DNA from: Kudoa neothunni
Lineage: Eukaryota; Cnidaria
DNA length: 64,000 bases
Direction: 5' to 3'
NCBI GenBank assembly: GCA_964304625.1
Contig: OZ199838.1
Location: 7,068,001 to 7,132,000 of the forward strand
Shown here: one piece after another, positions 34,780 through 46,020 of the stretch
Position numbering within the stretch: the first letter of the stretch is position 1
Layout: each line of letters begins with the position of its first letter
The notes under the pieces: generated by a model
What the model saw: only the letters and a program-made list of their open reading frames with translations
Databases searched by the model: none
Told to the model about the DNA's origin: nothing
Program-made: the position numbers and the translations under genes

Positions 34780-35150
34780 TCCTTTTCCTTTATATATATA
34801 TAAAAGAGGACTGCCGGTATGTTTGTGTGTGTATGCCCTAAGTACGCATGCGCGGGAATTTTTTCCTATAGAGAGTCATATATGAAATTTTTATAAATTT
34901 GTGATATTTAAAAAAGTCGTTCAATTGTTTTCGAACGACTAAAGTTTCCAAAAAGTAATTATGAAATAGTGATTTTGTCGATTTAAAGTTTGTTTATTGG
35001 ATTACATGAGTTCAATTATAGGATTAGCGATTGCTTATGTCATGGTGATGGTCGGTTGAAGTTAACTATCTCCCTTATACGTTCCATCATATGTTCATTA
35101 ACTGCTTCTATCGATCTATCTATCTTTATGTATAAAGTTGGCGTTTAATA
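34780..35150 (+). mobile_element. Helitron copy B, 5' part
   Basis: Starts TCCTTTTCCTTTATATATAT after an A and continues AAAGAGGACTGCCGGTATG, colinear with copy A. It lacks the 3' hairpin end; it stops at GTTGGCGTTT where copy C begins in opposite orientation. Confidence 0.7.
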
Positions 35151-35439
35151 GAGCATATAAGGGAGAATGTTAATTTCAACCGACCTTCACCATGATATAA
35201 GCCATGTTAATCCTATAATTGAACTCATGTAATCCAATAAACAAACGTTGAATCGACAAATTCATCATTTTCTAAACACCTTTAGGAACATTTTGTGGTG
35301 TGAAAACGATTACAAGATTGTTTAAACCATTATGATCTTTACAAAATTTAATAAATATCTCACTATAAGGAAAAATTTTGACGCACATGCGTACTTGCTG
35401 ACACACACACACGGACATCAACTTTGTATATATAGGAGA
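35151..35439 (-). mobile_element. Helitron copy C, 5' part, inverted
   Basis: On the minus strand starts TCTCCTATATATACAAAG after an A, followed by GTTGATGTCCGTGTGTGTG. It is closest to copies E and F. Joined tail-to-tail with copy B, giving a large imperfect inverted repeat from 34795 to 35439. Confidence 0.7.
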
Positions 35440-35444
35440 TAGAA

Positions 35445-36485
35445 CAGGGATGGCCAGGCTTGCCCAGATCGGGAGCCAACTTTAAGGTTTCAAATATTTT
35501 CAAGAACCATGAGGCACTAAAATCATTCATGTACCTCCTCCTTATTTAAAACTTACATTTTTGGTAAATATTAAGATAAGATGTTATAGAATTATAAATA
35601 AAGGTTTTTTAATTTCACATTATTCAGCTAATCGCTCGAAAACTTACATATAATTTTTAAAGGTATAATTTATGATGATTTTTCCAAATAAGTAAATTAA
35701 TAGTGGATCATCCAAGAAACTTTTTCTCTATGAAAAAGGTCGCAAAAATAATAAAATATTTTTCATATTTAATCATGTATGATAGTCTGACAAAAAAATA
35801 AAATTAAAAATTCACGAATAAAATAATAACACAAGAATTTAATGCTTCCGGATTTTTTTAGGAATTTTTCCTATTGTTACAAGTTTTTTATGTTTCCATA
35901 TTATCCGTGAGCTGGCGGTAATCTGGTTCGTGCGCTGTTAAAGCTGTACGAATTAGTTCCGCGAGGTGTTTGTTTGTGAGGAAGGGATCTGCGATACTTC
36001 GACTTTACAAATGTCATCGCTGAATAAATAAACTCACAAAAATAAGTTCTTCCAAAGATAGAAAGAAGTTTGAGGCGGATTTCTTTTAATTTTGAATATT
36101 TAGTTTCTATAACGCATTTCCACAATTCATTTGGTGAGTTGGAATTATGAACCATGTTTAAGGCTTTAATAAATGTTTTATTCTTTCGATATCTATCATT
36201 TTGATAATGGATAAACACTAGTTCTAAATGTATTTCCTAATGAACTTAGTAATAATTCTAATTTGCATCAAATATTAAAACTATATGATAGTTTGTAACT
36301 ATGTTTTCTAATAAAAAATATTATCTAGTTTACGATTTAAGATTTAATTTCTTCATTTGATTAGATAGTTTAAACTTTGTACTTTTGTGAATTAACGTGC
36401 TGGTTGAATTAAAAAAAATTCAACCAAAAAATTTGTTTCAAGAGCCACATCGTAACTTTCGAAGAGCCAGATGTGGCCATCTCTG
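35445..36485 (-). mobile_element. hAT element B, internally deleted
   Basis: Left end CAGGGATGGCCAGGCTT and right end ATGTGGCCATCTCTG form an inverted repeat (CAGRGATGGCC). About 1.04 kb; contains only the C-terminal part of a transposase. Flanking octamers match at five of eight positions. Confidence 0.68.
35901..36218 (-). pseudogene. hAT transposase C-terminal fragment (GTF2IRD2/EPM2AIP1-like)
   Basis: KYSKLKEIRLKLLSIFGRTY, FCEFIYSAMTFVKSKYRRSL matches the FGSTYICE..FS.M.FIKSKYRS.L dimerisation block of this hAT branch. The expected Cys-Glu-Ser triplet is Cys-Glu-Phe. The rest of the enzyme is missing. Confidence 0.7.
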
Positions 36486-36668
36486 ATATAATAGATAGTA
36501 GATTCAATATATATAAAAAGTATTTGAACAGAATTGGGGATATTAGGTAAACAACTTTAGTTAAAATATTTACGTATGTTTTGTTTATGCATTAAAACAA
36601 AATGGGGTCAGTGTTAAGTCCATCGAACACATTAGGGTTCCGCGAGCAAGAAAGTTTAAGAACCACTG

Positions 36669-37132
36669 CTCTGAAGTTTATTAAATCTTGACGTTTTATT
36701 TCATCCCAGTATAAAATATATTTCAGTTATTTTGAAATATGTATATGAAAATCTAAAACCGAAAAATAACAATGGATTCCAAGTCTGGATGCGTACGGCT
36801 AAAGAATGATGAAGAATTCCTCTTTTTTTCATATTATGTTAAAAAGCTTTATCAATACTCAGAATCAATAAAAAACTAAGCTTAAGTCTCAAAAAAATGA
36901 AAAAACATAGCACTATGCAACAGATAATTGCGAAGAAAGAAATTGGGCTTTTAATTTGAAGATAAAACATTTAAAAACTAGACATTATCTATTGAAAGAT
37001 GTTATATACAACTATTTTATTTAATATTTTTAGTTTTAAGCTTGGGGAAATTGAGACAAGGGGGTGCAGAGACTATATCTTTAAAGTGAACTGGTTTTAC
37101 TAAACAAACAAACAAACTTAGCGTAATTATGG
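36669..37132. other. Non-coding spacer
   Basis: AT-rich, nothing recognised; includes the 3' flank of the small gene at 37133. Confidence 0.45.
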
Positions 37133-37540
37133 CTAATTATGATTACCGGCGAAAATATCAGATTCATCATTTTGATCTTTCTTTTGTCTAATCATTCGTT
37201 TTGATTTAATACGTTGAGTTTTTTTACCACAATTTTTCCTTTATAGTACAATTAGAAGGCCCATAAAAATCAGATACGGAAAATTATTAATTTCGTGTAC
37301 GACTGCCTGCTTGAAAGCGTATTTTTTTCTTTCGTTTTTTGTAACATGGACATATCTAGATTGGGGCTCATGAATGGATTGTTCCTTTTCCTTGATTTCA
37401 CTGGGGTCCAAATTATACAATCTTATAAATGCATTGAACGTTATAAAAAAACAGAGATGATTTATAAACTTTTTCTTGTTTCTATTCTTTTTGTAATTGG
37501 GTTTCGGTTTACGCCTTCTGCCTGGGATCCGTTTTTTCAT
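37133..37540 (-). CDS. Small basic protein, divergent from MCM4 (predicted, function unknown)
   Basis: ATG 37540 (MKKRIPGRRRKPKPNYKKNR). A 39-nt GT/AG intron at 37239-37277 joins INNFP to KNCGKKTQRIKSKRMIRQKK and an acidic end (DQNDESDIFAGNHN, stop 37133-37135). The two exons total 123 codons. A further 48-nt in-frame GT/AG stretch (37422-37469) encodes a Phe-rich run out of keeping with its surroundings and may also be an intron, giving 106 aa. The very basic N-terminus suggests a nucleic-acid-binding or nucleolar protein, but I do not recognise a family. Support: intron sizes match MCM4 and IST1, the frame is preserved across the intron, and it is head-to-head with MCM4. An unspliced reading ends at 37241. 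Confidence 0.5.
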
Positions 37541-37666
37541 GTTTGACGTTCGCGCACGCGCATTGGGTATAACCGATAAAATAAGACTCCTCATTTTATG
37601 GTTACAAACAAATAAAACTTCACTCGACGAAACCACATAGAATAAATCTAATAATTAGGAGATCCC

Positions 37667-37697
<31 letters not shown>

Positions 37698-37780
37698 TAA
37701 CAATATTGATACAGATTAAGTTATATAATCTGCGCGCTGTTGGAAAATTATCAAGCGCGAGCTCTTAACTAAGAAGTACA
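37541..37780. promoter_or_regulatory. Divergent 5' region between the small gene and MCM4
   Basis: About 240 bp between two start codons on opposite strands, so likely a shared promoter (inference). It contains an (AT)15 microsatellite at 37667-37696. No core promoter motif can be named with confidence. Confidence 0.45.
37667..37696. repeat. (AT)15 microsatellite
   Basis: Uninterrupted alternating AT for 30 bases. Confidence 0.97.
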
Positions 37781-40700
37781 ATGTCTTCGGAGAATTCTCA
37801 ACCACCGACTTCTAGCCAGCAACCCGTAAAAAGGGCTGCTCCAGCATCCAGTGATCGAAGTAGGCGCAGCTTATGTGATTCCGCGTGATATTCTATTATT
37901 ATAGCCCCTCGTCGTGGAAACACGTCGCTGAACACCTCAGCTACAAGTTTATTACAGTCACCTAGGACTCCATTAGGCAATAGATTTCGATCCAATAACA
38001 ACCCTCACCAAACACAAGATCGCTTAACTGATGATGTGAATTTGTTGAGCAGTCCGATTCTGTTCTCACAAACTCCGATTTCTCGAACTGAACATCCCAC
38101 ACCCACTCGACACAGAAACGAAATTAGAAGCGACTATCGTTTGAATAGACAAGTAAATTTTTTAATTTATTGTTTGAAGTTATTTTTTTCTTTTTTAAGT
38201 TAAATGTTGCGGGTTCGAACGGGTCCCATGATCTAAGTAACAGGGCTGGAGGTGCGGCATCGCAAGCTGCACTGCCTGCAGTGAACAAACTTGTTATCTG
38301 GGGTACAGATATCGTAATTGACGATTGTAAAGCAGACTTTTCCTACTTTATCAACAATTTCACTCCTTACATTTCACTTTCGGTCGAAGAGCAAGCTTCA
38401 CTTCAAAATTATGATCTTGATAAGCCATTATACATTCAGAAACTTGAACACATTCAAATCACCGAAAAGTCGTACATTGATATTGACGGAATGCATTTGA
38501 AAAAAATCAAGCCACAATTATATCATCAGCTGATCATATATCCACAGGAAGTTATTCCTGCTTTAGATACAGTTATCAATGAATTGGTTGCCAACCTGTT
38601 TAATAATGGTAACACCAATACTACGACACCCCCTATCCAAGTCAGAATCTTCAACATTGATAGAACACGCAATATGAGAGATCTTGATCCAGATGATATC
38701 GATAAAATAATATCTGTTAATGGTCTTGTTATTCGATCCAGCGGTATTATCCCTGAAATGTATGAGGCGTTTTTTGAGTGTTACAACTGTCGTGCCAAAA
38801 CCACGGTGGAGATTGATTGCGGTAGGATTGTCGAACCGGGTACTTGTTCTAATTGTAACACCGCTAAAAGTATGAGTATAATCCACAATCGATCTCGATT
38901 CTCTGATAAACAAGTTATCAAACTACAAGAAGCTCCAGAAGATATGCCTGCTGGGCAAACTCCCTACACTGTGTTGTTGTTTGCTCACAATGATCTCGTC
39001 AATCAAGTTCAGCCTGGTGATAGGATCACTGTCACTGGTATCTACAGAGCAAGTCCTACCAGACTAAACCCGCGAATAAGAACGGTTAGGTCGGTCTACA
39101 GAACTTTTGTTGATGTGCTACACTTTGATAAAATGTCCAAAAGTCGTCTTCGTGGTCCTTCATCGAATTCCGATAATTTAAATGAGTATTTCAATTTCAT
39201 ACGTGTAACCACTATCTAATTGGTGACAACTTTAGGGATTTGGTCACTTTTACAAGCGAAAAAATAGAGCAACTCAAAGAATTATCTCGTGACCCTAATA
39301 TCTATTCAAAATTGGCTCGTTCCATCGGTAATCTTTTAGTTGGTGAATTCTTTCTTATTATTTAAGTTTCTGAACAAAAATACTTGTTGATTCCACTGTT
39401 AATCATTCATTTAGCTCCAAGTATTTTTGAAAATGAAGACATTAAAAAAGGAATTCTTCTTCAGCTCTTTGGTGGAACCACAAAAGATTTCAGAAGTGTA
39501 GGCCGATCTCGATTTAGATCTGAAATTAACATCCTTTTGTGCGGTGACCCAGGAACCAGCAAATCACAATTGCTAAAAGTATATTCATTTTTTAAATATT
39601 AATTAAATTGTTAGATGATTTTGAACAATATTGGGCATACATTTGTGAATTTTTGACAAAACATGCATCCAAAATTATATTTAATACTTTAATTTAAAAA
39701 ATTAATGGTCTAATTTTTTGATACTTATCGTTTAACAACTTTAACGATTTGAATCTATATGAATCATGTCATTTTTTGGAAGTGATACAAATTAAATTAT
39801 ACGCTGCTATAAAAAATTGAAGAGGTGACTATGTGTTCCGTAATAAGGTTGCACATTAGCTGAGCATATTTCACAAAGAAAATTAATCACGTATTTTCTC
39901 ATTAAAGAATTTTTTGTTTTAATTTAATTGATAAATTTCTACAAACATTGATAAGCTTGTGCCAATAAACGGAAGCTCCGTTTAGACCAGTGGTTCCCGC
40001 ACCCCTAGAGGGTGCAAACTATAGGCTTGGGGTGTGAGATTCGGCCACAGTAGAAAGTAATTTTAGAGAAATTTTGAGTCAGTTACAGCTTACCATATGA
40101 AAAGGGGTGCGAGTCCAATTTAAATTGGGAGTCTAATTTAGACCAGTGTATTCTCAGCGTGTGGTGCCGGAGAATTTTGGTGGATCGTAAGTAAAGGTTA
40201 GATGTGTGTTAGAATAGGATAAGTACAAATCATTATCTCCTCCACTTTTCGTCGCTTTTATTTTTTTTCCGTTAATATTTAAAACAAATGATGGAAAAAG
40301 AAGCTCTAATATAAAATAACTAGCGCAAATCCTAGCTCACGCTCAGGGTCCTCGCCCAATATTTTTACGCAACCAATTTTTTTAATTTGTAACATTTTAC
40401 TAAAATATAAAGGAAATAAAACATAGAGAGGAAAGGTTCCTTTTATTCAGGAAAGTGTCAAAACATAAATACGGTTCTACTTTAGTTAAGTCATTTTGAT
40501 AGCGCACGGACCAGATTAATAAAAAATTAGATTATCCGCGTGCAAATGCATAATGTTTTGTTCAGCTATGAACTCTGAAGCTGATGTCTCCACCAAATTC
40601 TTTTTACAATTTAAATATATTTATTCCTAACTATGTTTGACACAAAAAGTAAAAGAATTTAATTTTTTTCTAAATAAATGGAAATTACACGTGAATCCGA

Positions 40701-43700
40701 ATATGCTCGGCTTAGGATTTTAAAGTTATTTTTTGATCTGAATTTTGGTTATTTGATGTTATTTTTTAGGATAAAATGAAGTATGAAAAAATTTTGACAG
40801 AGAAATCAATTCGTAGGACAAATTGTAGGAAACGACTTTGTTCCGATTATAGGTCGATGTCGCACTAAGCTCGTATGCAGTTACTGTAGTTTAGTCCTAG
40901 ATTGTATTTTAATTAACTTACCTTAACTGACTGGACGCATAACCCTATTTGATATTTTTAAAAATGAATAAACACTGCTGAGCGTTTAAAATTTCTTCTT
41001 TCGAACTCCTAAAATATCATTTTCCTCTTGTTGTTCACAGTAATCTCTAAATCACACCGTACGAAATGAGACTAATCTTGTAAACATCAACAAATGAATT
41101 TCATATTAATGTTTGGCCACATAATCTGATATTACCTACCGTATTTGAACTAATTCAATTACTAGATTACTTTTCAATGAGTTTAAAGTAAATTAAACGA
41201 AATGGTACGTTTTAAATTGACTTTTTAAAACTTTAACGAAATGATCTTCTTTATGTTTGCCTAAATCCACAAATCATACGGGGGAAATTATTTTTAGTCA
41301 TTTTGTAGGATACAAATCTTTTATAATTTTTTACGTATTTTTGTGTGTTAAAATAAAATTTTCTCTCCATATGTGTGTTAAAATGAAGCGATATGGCTCT
41401 CTATAAAGAATGAAAAATGCGTACACACACGGACACTTCAGCTTTATATATGTAGCAGATTGTTAAAATTAAACGGAATTATTCATCCAATATGATATGA
41501 ATAATTTTAGTTTTAATTTAGTTTAGTACTTATATATCTCTCTACTGATTAATTTTCTAATTTCACAGTTTAGTTTCGGCAGTTTAAATAACGCATAATA
41601 TTTTGTGAAATAACTAAACAAATTTTTCATGTTTTGATAGAATGATTTCGGTTGGTATTTGTTTTTTATATTACATTAAAAAATCGGAATAAGATATAAG
41701 GGAATATCAAATTGTTGAAAGTAATTAGAAAACAATTATCACTTTAATTACTAAGTTATTTTGATGGATAACACGAACTTTTATTAAGTGATACGCATAT
41801 TTTTGTCAAAATCATATGTCACATGAATTATTGTTCTATAATCTGGACAAATTTGATAAAAACTGACAGAAATTATGAATTTATATACGATGTAGAGGGT
41901 ATATATCGTTTAATATTTGTCAAAAATTTATTTTTTGTGTTATATTTAAATTTTACATTATTTATCTTCAATAACCATAAAATACTTTATTATTCTAAAA
42001 TTTTTAGATTTCTTAGACGTTAAAGGTAATAATATCGCGAAATAATGTGTCAACTGCTGATTTAGATGGAAAAATTCATGACCTTAAAGTTATTATATTG
42101 AATGCGTGCACTTAAGTTTTTATGATATTGTTAAAATATTGGTGTAACTGATTAAAATTATAGAGCTTATCTGTTATGTTAAATCAAATTCAATATTTTG
42201 AGTTGTTTTTGTTAATTAAAGTATTTTTGAATAATATGGGATCCAGGATTTTTTATTAAAGTAGAGAATTAATTAAAGTTTAGAAACCCTGATACATACA
42301 CAATATTTACTTTATATAATCGTGAATTCACCAATAACCTAATGTAACATGATTTTTATAAATATGCCTCCAAAAATTATATTAACTTGTCTACATCAAT
42401 TAAGCTGTAATTCTATAAACACTTTGAGAATTTTACTAATGTCTGTTTCTAAGTTATAAGGTGCAGAGATCTGATGTGTGCTTACTATCACGATTCTGCA
42501 TTTTCGAATCATTTAACTTCTAAATCATTATTACTCAAATCATGCTTTAATTGTAACTTTCTCATACATCGCTATAAAAATCTTTGATTGGTTGTCGGAA
42601 TCTATTAATTTTAAGGTTTAATAAGTATTAAAATTGAAAACTTATTAGCATGTGTGGAATTCTGCATTGATTTATGGGAATAATATATTTATCGTTAATT
42701 TTTATTTAATTGTTTATGTAATATCTTATCATTTAGTATGTTCATAATATTATGCCAAGGGGCCAATACACATCCGGTAAGGGTTCATCTGCGGTTGGTC
42801 TTACAGTATACGTTACGAAAGACCCTGACACAAAACAAGTTGTTCTTCAGACGTAGGTTTTAATTTATTGTTGTTTCTGTTTTACTATTTTATACATTAG
42901 CGGTGCCCTTGTCATGAGTGACAATGGAATATGCTGTATCGATGAGTTTGATAAAATGAACGATAGCACTCGCAGTGTTCTTCATGAAGTTATGGAGCAG
43001 CAAACTCTTTCTATAGCGAAAGCTGGTATCATTTGTCAGCTGAACGCGAGAGCGTCGATCTTGGCTGCTGCAAACCCAGTCAAATCTCGCTGGGACATGA
43101 ACCTTACCACAGTTGAAAATATAAAGCTTCCACACACACTTCTTTCGAGATTTGACTTGATATTCTTAATGTTGGACACCCAAAGTGAAACATTTGACAA
43201 ACAGTTGGCGTCCCATTTGGTTTCGTTGTATTCTGATGATAATACCGCTGTGTCTGGAACAGACTCAACTCAAGATGATTTGACCAATCTCAGTATTCTG
43301 AGAGATTATATAGCATACGCTAGAGCTTATATACATCCAAAATTGAGTGAAGAAGCCTCCCAACATTTGATTCAATCTTATTTAGGTTGTTAATCATTTT
43401 CTAATCGGTTGATTTAAATTGGTTATTGTTAGAAATGAGACGCACTGGTAACATTAATGGATCTATAACGGCATATCCGCGTCAGCTTGAATCTCTCATA
43501 AGACTATCGGAAGCTCATGCAAAAATGAGGTTTTTTACCGCGTCCCCATCTTTAATAACAAATCTGTAATAGATTTTCCGAGATTGTTCAAGTTAAAGAT
43601 GTAGAGGAGGCTAAGAGACTTCACAGAGAAGCCCTCAAACAATCATGTATCGATCCCAAGACCGGCATGATTGACGTTAATATTCTTACAACCGGAGTGA

Positions 43701-43972
43701 CGTTAACCACCCAAAAACAACGAAGTGAACTCTCTCGTGTGATTCAACAATTTTTGGACTCAAAGTTGAAACAGTCTTCCGTTCGATCGTTTCTTATTCA
43801 AGAAGTATTTGATCAGATTCGCTCAAATTCAGATAAAGTAAGTTTTACATTATCGCTCATATTTCATATATTGTAGGCATTCAATCGAAATGAATTTGAT
43901 GGCGCGTTACAACTTCTGGTTGATGACCGCTATATCACCGTCACTGCCCGACATCTTAAGATTGTTGAATGA
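37781..43972 (+). CDS. MCM4: DNA replication licensing factor MCM4, 10 exons, about 880 aa
   Basis: Subunit of the nuclear MCM2-7 replicative helicase. Exons: 37781-37874, 37905-38152, 38200-39185, 39236-39327, 39415-39578, 42737-42852, 42901-43385, 43433-43529, 43573-43837, 43877-43972. Total 2,643 nt with all phases consistent; human MCM4 is 863 aa. Introns: 30, 47, 50, 87, 3158, 48, 47, 43 and 39 nt. N-terminus is Ser/Pro-rich ([11 protein letters not shown]). [11 protein letters not shown] marks the conserved start of the MCM N-domain. Zinc finger CYNC...CSNC; Walker [23 protein letters not shown]; Walker [10 protein letters not shown]; sensor AAANP; arginine finger LLSRFDL; C-terminal winged helix ends [10 protein letters not shown]. 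The 3.16-kb intron interrupts the AAA+ domain right after Walker A and contains repeats. The first exon junction depends on a 30-nt intron; without it a TGA follows. Confidence 0.95.
39988..40136 (+). repeat. Short hAT-like repeat, copy 2, in MCM4 intron 5
   Basis: CAGTGGTTCCCGCACCCCTA...GGGGTGCGAGTCCAATT, similar to 30490-30655. TTTAGACCAGTG occurs at 39981-39992 and again at 40137-40148, a 12-bp direct repeat flanking the unit. Confidence 0.65.
41340..41459 (-). mobile_element. Helitron copy D, 5'-end fragment in MCM4 intron 5
   Basis: On the minus strand begins TCTGCTACATATATAAAGCT after an A, then GAAGTGTCCGTGTGTG, as in copies E and F. Only about 120 bp remain. Confidence 0.7.
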
Positions 43973-44087
43973 CTCCACACTATAGATATTTATCATTTAA
44001 TAATATTTGTTGAATTTCTTGACAATCTATTTAAAATGTGCTATTCTATAGTTTGTTTTTTGTTTAATCATGAAAATTCACGCGCTG

Positions 44088-44093
44088 AATAAA
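44088..44093 (+). promoter_or_regulatory. Possible polyadenylation signal of MCM4
   Basis: AATAAA 116 bases past the MCM4 stop codon, the first canonical hexamer in the 3' flank. Confidence 0.55.
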
Positions 44094-44335
44094 ATTTGTT
44101 GTATCACCTTACTTGTTATTATAATTGAGACAAATTTTACATAATTCCCATGGATTTATGGAAATTTCCTAAAAAATAATTCTTGTGGGTTTAATTCTTT
44201 TAATCCATACTTGGCTTGGTTCATAAAATAATTTTTTCATCAATTTTGCGTTATTGCGAACGTTAATAACACAATTTTGAAAAATGATATCTATGTAAAT
44301 AATTTAAATCGGGGCTTTAAGTCAAAGTTGCCTCA

Positions 44336-44815
44336 TTTTTTTTTTGTTTACAAGGTAAAACCCCTGGCGCAACTTATTAGGTTGTGGAATTCTGGTTGGT
44401 CAGACCTCTTCCATTAACGTTTTAGGCACCGCAGGACGTAATACGAAAACCCCGCCCCTTATCTTTATGCGGTAGTGTGGGACTTTAACCCATTAAACAT
44501 CCTCGTCTCGGGGCGACCACTACCCCAAACCCTATCTCTTTAAGGACGTTGGCTCTGTGAGGGCTGCAAATTACTTGCCTTTCGATGGGTTCCTGAGATT
44601 CCAAATCTTATTCACGCTCATCCCATTTCACGCGAATTTGGCTGCCAGTGCACCCCATTCCACCGCGAGCGTACACTTTAACCACAGCTCCCAAATAGGG
44701 GACAGAAACCCACCTACACGGAAGCAGTAGTCTGACCACCGGCAGATTCGAACCCATTACCTCACAGTTCTGAGAACGAATGTCATACCGATATGCTATC
44801 TGTCCTCGGCCACAG
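44336..44815 (-). mobile_element. tRNA-derived SINE with target duplication
   Basis: Flanked by an exact 10-bp duplication AGTTGCCTCA (44326-44335 and 44816-44825). Read on the minus strand it starts with a tRNA-like head: GGCCGAGGACAGATAGCATA, an A-box-like stretch, and TGGGTTCGAATCTGCC, a clear B box. It ends in an A-rich tail (ACAAAAAAAAAAA). The roughly 380-bp body has no coding sense. A diverged copy lies at 57817-58289. Mobilisation would need LINE machinery, none of which is in this window. Confidence 0.88.
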
Positions 44816-44852
44816 AGTTGCCTCACTGCACCCCTGCTTCTACCACCTGTAA

Positions 44853-46020
44853 TCTACTGCATATATAAGCTGAAGTGTGTGTTGTGTGTCAGCAAGTACG
44901 CATGTGCCCCCAATTTTTTTCCTTATAGAGAGAGACATTTATGAAATTTTGTAAAAATCATAATGGTTAAAAAAATCTTGAAATCGTTTTAACACTACCA
45001 AATGTTCCCAGAAGTGTTTATAAAATGATGAATTTGTCGATTCAAAGTTTGTTTATCGGATTACTTGAGTTCAACAATAGAATTAACATGGCTTATATCA
45101 TGGTGAAGGTCGGTTGAAGTTAACATTCTCCCTTATATGCTCTATTAAATGTAAATTTTGCGATTCCATCTATCTTTATGTATAAGGTTGGTGTTTCTAT
45201 TTGTGTGTTTGTGAAAAAATAATCCTTATTTGTAGAGTTTAACGTATTTGACTTGATAAGTATATTTTAATAGTTCTATTCATTGTTTTAGATATGGACA
45301 AAAGTCTATATTTGCATCATTAATAGCGAATTGGTAGAGCATGCTATAATAGGATAGATTAGAGAATTATAATGCAAGCGCTGGGTCCATGGATTTCATT
45401 GAAATCGTCTGCTATGTTGAACTTTCAGTGATTAAATTCAATAAAGATGGTTGTACTCCTACTTCGTCTAATTATATAAATTATTTATGCTGATATTGAA
45501 GTGATTTTTAGCCGTTTGTTTGAGAAAAGTGCATTAATGTTTATGCCGTATCCAAGCGACGCTAATTTTAGCAATATCAATTAATTCTCGTACGTTTTCT
45601 TCTATCTCTATTATTTTTTATATTTTTCTATCTCTTAAAAACTTGGCGGTGTACACAGTTTCCGAGCGGGGCCAGAATTCGACTTTTAAAAATCCGCTGG
45701 ACAAAAAAATAACGTTTTAGATAACACTTTAACGGGATTTAAATAATTCGGGAATGGAAAAAATACGACACTGACCTTAAATTATTCAGCGTTGGTACCG
45801 AGCCACGAAATTTTTAAATGAACGCCGGGATTGGAACACTCTTTCGAAGAAATGATCATAATTTTAATTTCATAATCCAAATCGTTAAAGTATGTTGCTT
45901 ATAATTTTTTTGTTATTTTGCGTCTATGGTTTAATTTGAAATTTCAATATATTTTTGAATGCTATTAAAAAATGTCTCTAGGCGAAATCTTCCCCAAGCA
46001 ATGCTGGGCAGTTCCCATTA
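44853..46020 (+). mobile_element. Helitron copy E
   Basis: Starts TCTACTGCATATATAAGCTG after an A. Internal sequence parallels copy A (for example ACCGAGCCACGAAATTTTTA and GCGAAATCTTCCCCAAGCAA). The 3' hairpin region GCTGGGCAGTTCCC is present but the final CTAG is lost. Non-coding. Confidence 0.8.

Larger units (their letters stand above)
34020..36668 (+). mobile_element. hAT element A, composite with nested insertions
   Basis: Left end CAGCGGTTCTTAAC at 34020; the right end, reversed from 36668, reads CAGTGGTTCTTAAAC. Flanking octamers CTCAAAAA and CTCTGAAG match at five of eight positions, a weak target duplication. A hAT dimerisation remnant lies near the left end. Helitron ends (34780-35439) and a second hAT (35445-36485) are inside. 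Confidence 0.6.

Noticed and set aside
44608-44826. 72-codon frame (GRGQIAYRYDIRSQNC...) as a small protein
   Set aside because: It lies wholly within the SINE tRNA-like head and body; the reading frame is incidental.
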